Shown here one piece after another: positions 52,430-61,900 of a stretch of DNA of 64,000 nucleotides. The notes beneath the pieces were generated by a model. The model made no database searches. It was given only the letters and a program-made list of their open reading frames with translations, and was not told where the DNA came from. The position numbers and the translations under genes are program-made. This DNA is from CAYRVX01 sp964427875 (GTDB taxonomy: Bacteria; Planctomycetota; Phycisphaerae; SM23-33). The stretch is from positions 1-64,000 of the forward strand of contig CAYRVX010000009.1 of assembly GCA_964427875.1 (NCBI GenBank), read 5' to 3'. Each line of letters opens with the position of its first letter. Position 1 is the stretch's first letter.

Positions 52430-54414
52430 TATTTCTCAGTCGGCACGACGATGCCGCGGATGATGATGTTCTGGCAGAACACGAACACGAGGAAGGTCGG
52501 GATGGCCGCGATGACGAGGGAGGCGTAGACGACGGCCTGGTGGGCCTGCGTCCAGAGCTGGAAGATCCACACCATCAGCGTCCACATCTTCTGGTCGGGG
52601 ATGATGATCAGGGCCATCATGAACGCGCTGTAGGCGGCCCGGAAGGCGTTGAGCGCGATGACGGCGAGGATCGGCTTGGAGAGGCTCATCGTGATGGTCC
52701 AGAACTTGGTCCACTCGCCGGCCCCGTCGATGTCGGCCGCCTCGTACAGCTCGCGCGGCAGGCTGTCGAAGAAGCCCTTGAGCAGGAAGATGAAGAACCC
52801 GTTGGCCATGCCCGGCAGCACGAGCGCGGCGAAGGTGTTCAGCAGGCTGACGAACGGGCGGCCTATGACGGCGGGCACGGCCCAGACGCCGACGACCGTC
52901 GCGACGGCCAGCGCCATCGTGAAGCGCAGGACCTCCGGCACGCGGGACAGCAGCCTCGAGAGCAGCCAGACCGTCACGCCGAACGATACGCCGGCGCCCA
53001 GCAGCGGCCAGAGGGGAAACCGCTTCATCAGCAGGAAGGCCGGGATCATCGTCACCTCGCCGGGAAACGCCATGGTCGCCATCAGCAGCAGGAGGATCTT
53101 GTACGTGCTGGGCGGCTTGTAGCGGCTCAGCGCGTAGGCCCCCAGCGGGTTGACAATAAGCGCCGAGCCGATCGCCAGCACGACGTAGATCAACGTGTTG
53201 ACGATCCCCCGGCCGTGCAGGAGGAGGTACTCGAAAACGTGCTTGTAGTTGCGCGTGGAGAACTCCGACCGCAGTTCGCCGGTGCGGCTCGTGCAGTCGT
53301 GGTAGTCCGCCTGGGCGATGGGAAGGTCGATCGGCGAGACCTCTTCGACCCCCACGCCGCGTTTCTCGGCGACGAACTGCTCGAAGAGCTGCCTCGGTCC
53401 GAAGACGTCGATCCCCTCGGCCGGGCAGAGCGTGCGCTCCTTCAGGAAGCCCGCCCAGTCCACCGCCATGAACCGGTGCTCGGGGACCAGCGTGGGCATG
53501 GGCACGTCGTCGAAGCTGCGATAACTCGTGCCGTATTTGGCGTTGACCTCGCCGATGCCGGCGTAGATCTCGGTGGAGAGGTACTTGCGGAAGTTGCTCG
53601 CGAGGGAGCCGGCCAGCCGGACGAATCGCAGGGGGACGATCTCGCGGACGTATTCCTCCCAGTCTTCTCGCTGCCTGCGGTCAGCAGGTGCCCGGGGGGC
53701 GAGGAAGATCTCCTCGTAGCTCTTGCGCGAGGTGCCGTGGGTGCGGTTGTACTCCGCGACGTCGGGCGTGTAGTTGCGAACGAGGAACTGCCGGAAGGCC
53801 CCGTCGAGGTTGCTGATCACGCGCTCGTGGACGGGTCGTGACTCGGCAAAGGGCGCAAACGCCTCTCGCCTCGGGTCGGCCAGCGGCGGGTAGCGGCTGG
53901 GAGGGGCTGGAGGAGGCATGACCCCGTTCCACGTCGTCACGGGGAACTTCATGTGATCGTGGTAGGCCTTGATGTCGCCGTCGAAGCGGTCGAACATGAG
54001 CCGGCGGAACAGCCGGGCGTTGATCGGCAGCAGCTTGCCGCCCTCGGTATGACCCAGCCGCCACCACGGGCACCGCGATCGCCATTCGAGGAAGTCGTCG
54101 AGATACTCGGACTCTGCGGGGGGCGCGATGCTTCGCCAACTGCCGATGCGCTTTCCCCAGGCGGCCTCGGCGTCGCTGATCTTCACGTTGTGCTTGGACT
54201 CGACGTACTTCTGGAACAGCACGAGGTCGTCGAACCAGAACCGCGGCAGGGGCGTGATGTAGACGCTGTCGGCCTCGGACTTCATCGAGCCGCTGACCAT
54301 GAGCATGAACGGGTAGATCATCGTCAGCGAGCCGGCGATCAGCAGCGTGTAGACCACACCGTACACGACGCGGACCTTCGAGCTGCGCGAGCCGACTGTG
54401 CTGATGATGGGCAT
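52429..54414 (-). CDS. MalG-type sugar ABC permease with large extracytoplasmic insert (copy 2)
   Basis: A 661-residue paralogue of the permease at 10009. TM1 (about 16-38) is followed by a ~350-residue outward-facing insert with four loose repeats (e.g. RFDGDIKAYHDHMKF, NRTHGTSRKSYEEI, NAKYGTSYRSFDDVPMP). The MalG core then follows, with EAA loop YEAADIDGAGEW and ending GIVVPTEK. Unlike copy 1, it carries an extra pair of membrane helices (around 470-530) between the FLLMKRF and LLNTFAALVLPG segments. The ATG at 54414 follows AAGGA; a TTG lies one codon earlier. It is the last gene of a minus-strand operon, separated from the fusion permease by an inverted-repeat element. Confidence 0.88.
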   Translation of the reverse strand: MPIISTVGSRSSKVRVVYGVVYTLLIAGSLTMIYPFMLMVSGSMKSEADSVYITPLPRFWFDDLVLFQKYVESKHNVKISDAEAAWGKRIGSWRSIAPPAESEYLDDFLEWRSRCPWWRLGHTEGGKLLPINARLFRRLMFDRFDGDIKAYHDHMKFPVTTWNGVMPPPAPPSRYPPLADPRREAFAPFAESRPVHERVISNLDGAFRQFLVRNYTPDVAEYNRTHGTSRKSYEEIFLAPRAPADRRQREDWEEYVREIVPLRFVRLAGSLASNFRKYLSTEIYAGIGEVNAKYGTSYRSFDDVPMPTLVPEHRFMAVDWAGFLKERTLCPAEGIDVFGPRQLFEQFVAEKRGVGVEEVSPIDLPIAQADYHDCTSRTGELRSEFSTRNYKHVFEYLLLHGRGIVNTLIYVVLAIGSALIVNPLGAYALSRYKPPSTYKILLLLMATMAFPGEVTMIPAFLLMKRFPLWPLLGAGVSFGVTVWLLSRLLSRVPEVLRFTMALAVATVVGVWAVPAVIGRPFVSLLNTFAALVLPGMANGFFIFLLKGFFDSLPRELYEAADIDGAGEWTKFWTITMSLSKPILAVIALNAFRAAYSAFMMALIIIPDQKMWTLMVWIFQLWTQAHQAVVYASLVIAAIPTFLVFVFCQNIIIRGIVVPTEK

Positions 54415-54433
54415 CAACTATCCTTGGGTGTTC

Positions 54434-54508
54434 ACCGCGGAGGCGCAGAGGACGCAGGGCATATGCATGATTTCGGATTCTCCTCTGCGTTCTCCGCGCC
54501 TCTGCGGT
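54434..54508. repeat. Imperfect inverted repeat (CACCGCAGAGGC type) inside the importer operon
   Basis: Two 26-nt arms (54434-54459 and 54483-54508) pair at 22 of 26 positions around a 23-nt loop. Arms begin ACCGC and contain GAGGCGC. On transcription this would form a long hairpin between the fusion permease and the MalG-type permease, where it could reduce read-through or stabilise the upstream mRNA. A half-copy lies at 20721-20736. From memory, similar CACCxCAGAGxCxCAGAG hairpins are scattered in many bacterial genomes. Confidence 0.75.
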
Positions 54509-54524
54509 TCAGCCAACGCGGGTG

Positions 54525-57104
54525 TCATTCGCCAATTCCCCGTGCCGTTCGGAACTCCATCCGGCTGAGCCTCTGGAGCTGCACGACGGTGAAGCCGATC
54601 AGCATCGCCCCGAGCACCCACGCCATCGCCGTGGCGGGCCCGAAGCGCAGGAACGCGAACGCCTGCCAGTAGATGTGCAGCCCGACGACCTCGGTCCGCC
54701 CGTACGGCGTGTACGGGCCGCCCCCGGTCATGGCGAGGATCAGCCCGCCGCCGGTCTTCATCACGCCGATGATCGCGCCGATGAAGTTGATCATGATCAG
54801 CGCCTTGATGCCGGGAACGGCGATGTGGCGGGCCTTCGCCCACATGCCCGCCCCGTCGATGTCCGCCGCCTCGTACAGCTCCTCCGGCACGGTCTTCAAG
54901 GCCGCGAGGTAGATCAGGCAGCCCGGGCCCATGCCCGCCCAGATCGTCGGCAGCAGGCAGCAGAACAGCGCGAAGTCGGACTTGAGCCACTGGGTCGTCA
55001 CCTCCGCCATCTCGACGCCGGGAATGAAGTTCAGCACCCAGATCGCGCCGTTGACGAGCGTGTTGATCGTGCCGTAGCGCCCGTAGAAGCCTCGCCAGAG
55101 GAAGATCGTCACCACCCCCGCGAGCACGGCCGGCAGGTAGTACACCGTGCGGAAGAGGATCTTCCCCCGGGGCACCTCGGTGAGCAGGAAGGCCAGCACG
55201 ATCGGCGCGCCGAAGCCGAAGACGATGAACAGCAGCGTGTACTGGAGGGCCACCCACATGGCGTACCAGAACTCGTCGTCGAACAGGACGTTGGCGAAGT
55301 TCTCCATGCCGATCCACTGGCTGAAGCCTCGGACGTTGTAGTCCTGGAACGCGATGACCGTCCCCCGCAGCAGCGGCCAGTACCGCCACAGCAGGATCGT
55401 GCCCACCGCCGGGATCAGCAGGATATAGGCCCACTTGAACCGCCCGAACTGCCAGGAGCCCTTTCGCCCCGGCTCGAGCAGCTCGGCCTTCGAGAAGACC
55501 TTGAAGACGCGGTAGAACACCGCCGCGAAGACGAGGAAGATCACGATGGCCGTGCCCATCGCCACGTTGTTTCGGAACCGCCGCTGCTCGGGCGTGAGGA
55601 TGTTGAGCATCTTCTCGTTGCTGCGGCGGACGCGCCCCTTGAGGATCTCGCGGATGCGGTCCTTCGCGGCGGCGGGGTCGTTGGTGTTGATCGCCCGCTC
55701 GATCGTCTCGTCCACGCAGATCTGGTCGATGGCCTTCGAGACGTACGTGTAGACCTTCTGGCAGTTCCGGCCGTACGGCTCCGGAATGCCGTGTTCCAGC
55801 GCGATCTGGGCGGACTCCTCCCAGCCCTTCGGGACCTGGCGGACGTACTCGGGGTAGCCGACCTTCTCCAGCAGCCTCGGGCGGACGTACCGCCCCTGGC
55901 CGTTCTCGATCATCGTCCGGGCGCGGATCTCCCGCGATTCCGGGCCGTCGAAGAAGCGAATGTACTCCCAGGCGGCGTCGCGCCGGACGGGGTCGTCTTC
56001 CAGCCCGGCGTAGATGCCGACCATCCGCGAGTTGAACTCGGCGCCCCGCAGGCCCGTGGGGCCCTTCGGCACGGGGCCGAAGCCGTACTGCGCCGGGTCA
56101 CGCTCCGCGAAGAACCGCTGATCGAGGTACTGGAACTCCATCCCGCACTTCTCTTCGCCGGTCATCTGGGCCTCGCCCACGTAGACCACCCCCGTGAACG
56201 TGCCGTGCTCGTTGGTGAACTTCTCGAGGAAGAACCGCGCCACGAGATAGTAGGCCTCGACGGCCTCCTCCGAGTCGAACACGCACCGCCACCGGCCGTT
56301 GGCGTCCTGCTCGACGACCCGCCCACCGAGCGAATAGAGAAAGCTCAGCGTGCTCCAGCCCAACTCCTCCAGGGAGATCTTCAGACCGTAACGGTCTTCC
56401 CTGGGGTTGGTGAGCTTGCGGCACCATTGGAGCATTTCCTCGATGGTCTCGGGCACGCGGTCGGGCAGGCCGGCCTCGAAGAACAGGTCCTTGCGATAGA
56501 ACAGCGCGATGAAGTCCGGGCCGATGGGGAAGCACCAGACGTGCTCGTGCCTGGCGGGCACGTCGCCGCCGCAGTACGGGCAGTCGCGGCCGTAGGGACA
56601 CTCGCGGCGCATCACCTGCCAGCACTGGTACGGCACGCGGTCGGCGATCTGGCGGTCGTAGTTGGCCCCCTTCTTCAGCTCGCGCAGGTAGTCGTCGAGC
56701 TTCAGCAGGTGGCCGTTGGGAATGTCGACGCCGGAGAGCCTCTCGACGTACTCATCCAGCGGATAGAGGAACTTGCTGCGGATGTACGTGTCGGACTGGC
56801 GGAAGTTGACGTACAGGACGTCCGCGGCGATGTCACCGGCGATCTGCATGAGGGGGATGATGTCTTTCGTGGAGCGCCCGGGGATCTCCAGCCCCGCCGT
56901 CGAGACCGGTTCGACGGAAGGGAACTCCTGCCGGAACGCCTCGATGATCCTCCGACCGGCCAGTGCGTAGAGGTCGTTGGCCGTGTGCATGGGCACGCCG
57001 TGGGCGCGGAGCGTGATCTTCGGGGCGGCCTCATCACCGTGCACGGCGGCGGTTGGCATCAGGGCGATCGACAGACATGCGCAAGCAGCCGTGCACCTGT
57101 TCAT
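54525..57104 (-). CDS. Sugar ABC importer: binding protein fused to MalF-type permease (copy 2)
   Basis: An 859-residue paralogue of the fusion at 7123. A signal peptide (1-25), solute-binding domain (about 30-500), linking helix (about 515-535) and a MalF-type permease (about 555-859) with EAA loop YEAADIDGAGMW. The binding domain has a Cys cluster absent from copy 1: C-x5-C-x2-C near residue 165 (CPYGRDCPYC) with another Cys about 14 residues on, resembling a zinc ribbon. The ATG at 57104 follows GAGGTCA and opens a clear signal peptide; 15 further codons upstream are open but unlikely. It lies 90 bp after the M28 peptidase gene. Substrate unknown; no ATPase nearby. Confidence 0.88.
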   Translation of the reverse strand: MNRCTAACACLSIALMPTAAVHGDEAAPKITLRAHGVPMHTANDLYALAGRRIIEAFRQEFPSVEPVSTAGLEIPGRSTKDIIPLMQIAGDIAADVLYVNFRQSDTYIRSKFLYPLDEYVERLSGVDIPNGHLLKLDDYLRELKKGANYDRQIADRVPYQCWQVMRRECPYGRDCPYCGGDVPARHEHVWCFPIGPDFIALFYRKDLFFEAGLPDRVPETIEEMLQWCRKLTNPREDRYGLKISLEELGWSTLSFLYSLGGRVVEQDANGRWRCVFDSEEAVEAYYLVARFFLEKFTNEHGTFTGVVYVGEAQMTGEEKCGMEFQYLDQRFFAERDPAQYGFGPVPKGPTGLRGAEFNSRMVGIYAGLEDDPVRRDAAWEYIRFFDGPESREIRARTMIENGQGRYVRPRLLEKVGYPEYVRQVPKGWEESAQIALEHGIPEPYGRNCQKVYTYVSKAIDQICVDETIERAINTNDPAAAKDRIREILKGRVRRSNEKMLNILTPEQRRFRNNVAMGTAIVIFLVFAAVFYRVFKVFSKAELLEPGRKGSWQFGRFKWAYILLIPAVGTILLWRYWPLLRGTVIAFQDYNVRGFSQWIGMENFANVLFDDEFWYAMWVALQYTLLFIVFGFGAPIVLAFLLTEVPRGKILFRTVYYLPAVLAGVVTIFLWRGFYGRYGTINTLVNGAIWVLNFIPGVEMAEVTTQWLKSDFALFCCLLPTIWAGMGPGCLIYLAALKTVPEELYEAADIDGAGMWAKARHIAVPGIKALIMINFIGAIIGVMKTGGGLILAMTGGGPYTPYGRTEVVGLHIYWQAFAFLRFGPATAMAWVLGAMLIGFTVVQLQRLSRMEFRTARGIGE

Positions 57105-57194
57105 GAAATGACCTCGTCGGCCCGGCTCGGCGCCGGGAATGGACGCCATTGTATCTAATCCGCCGAACGGCGGAAGGTGTTCGGCCCTGGGCGG

Positions 57195-58967
57195 TCACGC
57201 GCGTCTGGCGAGGTCGGCTTCGACGAGTGCTTCTGCTAGCTTCTCGACGCCCCCGTCGGGCGCGCGGCCGACCTCCGCGCGGGTCAGGCGCTCGACCGCC
57301 GGCAGCGTATGCCCGCCGTGCATCCAGAACAGCGCCGCGTTCTGCCAGCGGTTCCAGCGGCTCAGGCCCTCCGTGCGGTCGGCCGGCAGCGTCTCCAGGG
57401 TGCACGTGCCCCACGTGCTGCGAACGCAGCGAGGCCCGCCGGCCGGCAGGTCGTCGAGGGGCTCGGCGTCGGTCGGGCAGTACTGCGCGGCCGCCGCCTC
57501 GTAGACCGACTCGCTGACGCCCCATCGTCCCGGCTCGCGGAGCATCCGTCCGGCCGTCCACCGCCGCAGCCGCTTGGCGTCGTCGCCTTCCGCGGGCAGC
57601 AGGTGCTCGTCGATCCAGCGTGTTGCGGCCGGGAGAAGCGACTTCGTCGTCTCGTCGTCGAGGTGGGCCATGAGGTACGCCCACGCAGCCGTCAGCAGCG
57701 CGTTGCAGCGAAGGGAGACGTCGCAGCAGACCTCGGGCGTATCGGCGCTGGAGTGGTAGCCGGTGGCGCCGCTGCCGGTGCCGAGCCAGAGCGTCGGCGT
57801 GCCGCAGTTGGGGTCGGCGATCTGGTCGTCCGAGGAGGGCGGCTCGCATTCGTTTCGCACGTGATATTCCCCCCCGCTGCGGTCGGCCAGCAGGCGGGCG
57901 ATCTCGCCGGCGACGGCCCAGCCGAAGTTCGGCGACGAAAGCGGGCCGAAGTGCACCCCGATCGGCCTCTCCGGCTCGCTGGCGTCGCCGACGGCGTCGA
58001 CGTTCATCCCCGCCAGCGCGCGGAGGCGCAGGGGCGGGTCCGCCGTCGCGAACGCCAGCATGCCGAGGCACTCCTCGGTGGTGATGACGCGGATGCTGAA
58101 CCGCGGGCGCGGCAGCACGCCGGCGTCGATCAGCCCGGCCAGCAGCTCGACCGCCAGCAGGTAGATGCTCACCCCGCTGCAATTGTCGTGGGCCCCCTGC
58201 TCGCAGGCGTGGCCGAACAGCCAGACCTCCCGCGACGGGTCGCGCCCGGGCAGCACGCCCGTGACGCACTGGCCCGTGCCCTCGTATAGCCGGCTCTCGC
58301 AGAAGGCCTCGACGCGCAGGTCCGCCTCGCCGGCCTGTTGCCTTCGAAGCTCCGCGCCGGCGGCGGGGCTCAGGCAGAAGCCCGGCAGCACGGCGTCGCA
58401 GGCGCGGAAGTACCACCCGCCGGGCCCGTCGCCCCACGTGTTGCACCACTTGGTCGTGTTCTCGTCGGCGCCCCGCGTGTCGCCGAGGTAATCGCTGATG
58501 ACGGCTGCGGCGCCGGCGCCCCTGACGCGCTGCTTCATCTCGCGGGGCGGCCCGGCCGTCAGCACGAACTTGCCGGCCACCTGTTGCGGATCGATCGCCT
58601 CCAGCGCGTCGCCGTCGATCACCGCCGCGGCCGTCCGCTCCAGCGGACCCGACCAGTACACCACCGCCTGGGGGCAGGCAAACCGGTCCGCCAGCACGTG
58701 CTCGCCGAGCCGCAGTTGAGCGGCCGGGCAGTCCCATGCCATGTGCGTCGTCCAGTCCTGGTATCGCGTGCGGCCGTCGGCGGCGTAGGGCACGATCCGC
58801 ACGTCGCGCAGCCCGGCTTCTTGGAGCACGTCTCGCGCGATCTCGGCCGCCGCCCGCTGGTGGGGCGTGTCGAACCAGCGCTCCTGCTCCCACAGCGCGG
58901 TCAGCAGGTCGCGATGCCGCTGCGCGTCGTATGCGGCGCGAATCGTCTCGATCAGCGACTCGATCAT
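57195..58967 (-). CDS. M28-family zinc peptidase with PA-type insert, cytoplasmic
   Basis: A 590-residue metallopeptidase. The M28 zinc-site motifs are GHACEQGAHDNCSG (His and Asp, about 250-262), ITTEECLGML (Glu pair), MNVDAVG (Asp) and GYHSSADTPEVC (His). A PA-like segment lies between N-terminal helices and the catalytic core (VDxDALEAIDPQQVAGKFVL region). No signal peptide is visible. Family members are aminopeptidases or carboxypeptidases. The ATG lies next to the stop of the upstream serine-hydrolase fusion gene, so both belong to one minus-strand operon that continues into the ABC importer. Confidence 0.85.
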   Translation of the reverse strand: MIESLIETIRAAYDAQRHRDLLTALWEQERWFDTPHQRAAAEIARDVLQEAGLRDVRIVPYAADGRTRYQDWTTHMAWDCPAAQLRLGEHVLADRFACPQAVVYWSGPLERTAAAVIDGDALEAIDPQQVAGKFVLTAGPPREMKQRVRGAGAAAVISDYLGDTRGADENTTKWCNTWGDGPGGWYFRACDAVLPGFCLSPAAGAELRRQQAGEADLRVEAFCESRLYEGTGQCVTGVLPGRDPSREVWLFGHACEQGAHDNCSGVSIYLLAVELLAGLIDAGVLPRPRFSIRVITTEECLGMLAFATADPPLRLRALAGMNVDAVGDASEPERPIGVHFGPLSSPNFGWAVAGEIARLLADRSGGEYHVRNECEPPSSDDQIADPNCGTPTLWLGTGSGATGYHSSADTPEVCCDVSLRCNALLTAAWAYLMAHLDDETTKSLLPAATRWIDEHLLPAEGDDAKRLRRWTAGRMLREPGRWGVSESVYEAAAAQYCPTDAEPLDDLPAGGPRCVRSTWGTCTLETLPADRTEGLSRWNRWQNAALFWMHGGHTLPAVERLTRAEVGRAPDGGVEKLAEALVEADLARRA

Positions 58968-58968
58968 G

Positions 58969-61900
58969 TCACGGATTCCTCTGATCGGCGACCGTCAGCG
59001 TCGCCCTGCGGACGGAGAAGCAGTCGTTGCCGGAGAAGACCAGGTGGACGGTCCGGCCGTCGCTGCTCATCCACTTCGTGGGGAAGCTGGCCGACTCGCC
59101 GGGGCCGACGTCCCACTTCTCGGTGAGGTAGACTCTCGTCCACGGCCCCCAGGGCTCGGGGGCGTCGTAGACGCCCAGGCCGCCCTTGAATCGCGTGTCC
59201 CGCCCGCCGCCGACCTGGACCCAGAGGTAGCGTTTCAGGGGCGCGTTGTAGCTGACGCCGGAGCGGTAGCACTGGCCGGCGTGCTCGAACACCGCCCCGC
59301 GCCGGCGGATGTCCCTGCTCCATGTGGGGCGGCCTTCCGCGGTGAGCTTCACGAAGAACTCGTACGCCTGCCGGTCGGTGATGCGGCCCTTCGGCGCGCG
59401 GGCGAGGACCATGCGGTCGGAGGGCCTGTAGGCGCTGGCGGCGTCGAACGAATAGACGTATACGTATTCGTCCCGCGCGCCGGCGTAGTCGCGCCCGAAG
59501 TTCAGGAACGTCGGGCAGCCGAAGCCCTCGCGGAACCGCCAGCCGGCCCAGGTCCACGTCCTGCCGCGGTCCTTCGACCAGGCCAGTTGCGAGAGCCTCG
59601 CGTTGCGGACGAGCATGTAGAGCGCCCCGTCGATGCAGAGCATGCCGCTGGCCTTCCTGCCCGACGCGCCGTCGCCGGTCTGCTCGCCGGTGGGCGAGCG
59701 GATGTTGACGCCGCGAAAAGCGTCGGGCGGGCCCTCCACGCGGGCAAGGCCCAGGCTCAGCTTGCCCTTGACCTTCGGCTCGAAGCCCCAGCCGTCCCCG
59801 TAGGCCGTGTACAGGTGGCCGTCGTCGCCCCACGTGACCGGCCAGTTGTCGCTCCCGGAAGCCTTGCGGATGATCGTTTCCCTCGGCGCCCACCTCAGCG
59901 TCAGAAAAGGGGACAGGCTGCTTTTTTCGTCCCCTCGCCGCCCTCGATCCCCGCCGGGACCGCGGCCACCGGACAGGCGGCGGCCTGGGGCCCCCGAGCG
60001 AGAAAAGTAGCCTGTCCCCTTTTTTTTCTCTGGCTCCCCCGAGCGAGAAAAGTAGCCTGTCCCCTTTTTCTTCGCGGCCGCGACGATGGGGTTGAAGAAG
60101 GGCGCGAGCTTGCCGTAGTGCGATCCCCGGCTGCCCTTGAGGCTCTTGCCGGCCCGGGCGGCAACGATGTCCAGGCTCGGCATGACGACGATCAGGCTGT
60201 CGTAGAGCCCCCACGACCAGTACGTATCGCGCGGCACGTTCTTGAGCGTCCCGTCGGAGTTGTTCCACCACAGCAGGCCGTAATGGCTCGACGCGCCGGG
60301 GTAGTTCTCTGGAAGCACGACGGGCAGGTGCCTGACGGCCTTGGGGGTGGTGCGGCAGGCGGCGACGAACTCCTTCGGGATGATCTGCTTGTCTCCCCAC
60401 CGCCCCTGGTGCAGGTACAGCAGCCCGATGCGGGCCATCGCGGCGACGTTCGCGTGAATGCCGCTGCCGAACTCGCGCCGCGCGACGTTGGCGATCTTCG
60501 CCGGACGGTACGCGTTGCGCCGCCAGGTCAGGTCGTCCGGCTTGATGCCCAGCGGCGTGAAGACTCTGTGGAACATCAGCTCCGTCAGGTCGCGCCGGTA
60601 GATGAGCGTGACGCACTCGGCCAGCCAGTTCGGGCCGCTGTCGCTGTAGGACCACTTCGTGCCCGGCCTGAACAGCAGCTTGCTCGTGCCGCCGGGCTTG
60701 TCGTAGCCCGCCGTCTGCGTCGCGAGGTGGAAGATCGTGATCTCGTCGGCCCAGCCGGCGCCGGCCTTGCCGGGGGGCTTGCCCTCGAGCGATGGGTGGT
60801 GCCTCTTTGCCTTGTCGGTCAGGCGGACCTTGCCGTCGCCGACGGCCAGCCCCAATGCCGTCACGCCGATCGACTTGGTCGTCGACTTCAGGTCGTAGCG
60901 TCGCTTCTGGTCGCCCCAGCGCATGACGAGCCTGCCGCTCCGGACGATGCAGCCCGACCCGCCCCCGGTGAGCGCATAGTCCCTCGCCTTCTTGAGAACC
61001 GCCTCGTCCATGCCGACGTCCGCGGGCGAGGCGGTCAACCACTTGCCGGACGGTACGGAACGTGCGGGCCGAGGCCCGCCGCTAAACGACGCGCCCGACG
61101 CATTCTTCGCTGCCGCGACGTCGGCAGGCTCGTTTAGCGGGCCAGCTTGCTGGCCGCGTTTCTTCCGCCCATCCCTCACCGCCTTGGCCAGCAGCCTGAA
61201 CGCCTCGTTCTCCTTCTGGCGCCCGCGCGTCCCGCCGTCGTTCCAACTGACGATCAGGTCCAGCGACGGCACGATCGCCATCGCGCGAATGCCCCCGTGC
61301 CCGAACGCGCCGAAGGTGTCCGTCGGCGCATCGGGCCAATGGCGCTTGTTCTCGCGGTCCACGCCGTTGGTCCACCACAGCCAACTGTAGCTGCCCATGT
61401 GGTCGGTCTGGTTGTCGGGGATGTTCCGCGAGCCGATGGACCGCTGATGCGGGATCATGTCGGCCGCCTTGTTGCCGGCGCGCGGGACGGTGTTCGGCAG
61501 CGGCTTGCCGGCCGCCATCTTCGTGAACGTCGCGCCGATCAACTGCCTGCCCTTCCACCTGCCCCCGCGCAGGTACAGCAGGCCGAAGCGGCAGAAGTCG
61601 CGCGGGGAGATCCCCACCCGCCCGGGGCGGTTCTTCACGCCGAACGCCATCATCGTCGGCCGGTCCTCGCAGCCGATCGGGGCCGTCAGCAGCCGGCGAA
61701 AGACCTTCTCGTCCGCCGTCTCGTACGTCACGCCGTACACCTTCAGGAACAGCGCGTCCCAGAGGAGCGCCATCTGCCAGTCGTTGTAGGCGTAGGCGCT
61801 CCCGGGGCGCTCGATGAGCCCGTAGCAGGACGTCTGGTTGGCCAGGTGCCGGAAGGTGATCTCGCGGTCCTTGTGGCCGAGGGCGGCGTTGATCTTCGCC

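Noticed and set aside
57034..58893. Long minus-strand frame of about 619 codons overlapping the M28 peptidase in another frame
   Set aside because: It is Arg-, Gly- and Ala-rich with no domain pattern and is a high-GC shadow of the M28 gene, whose motifs are clear. The same holds for long antisense frames over the GH116, importer, ppdK and GH42-like genes.
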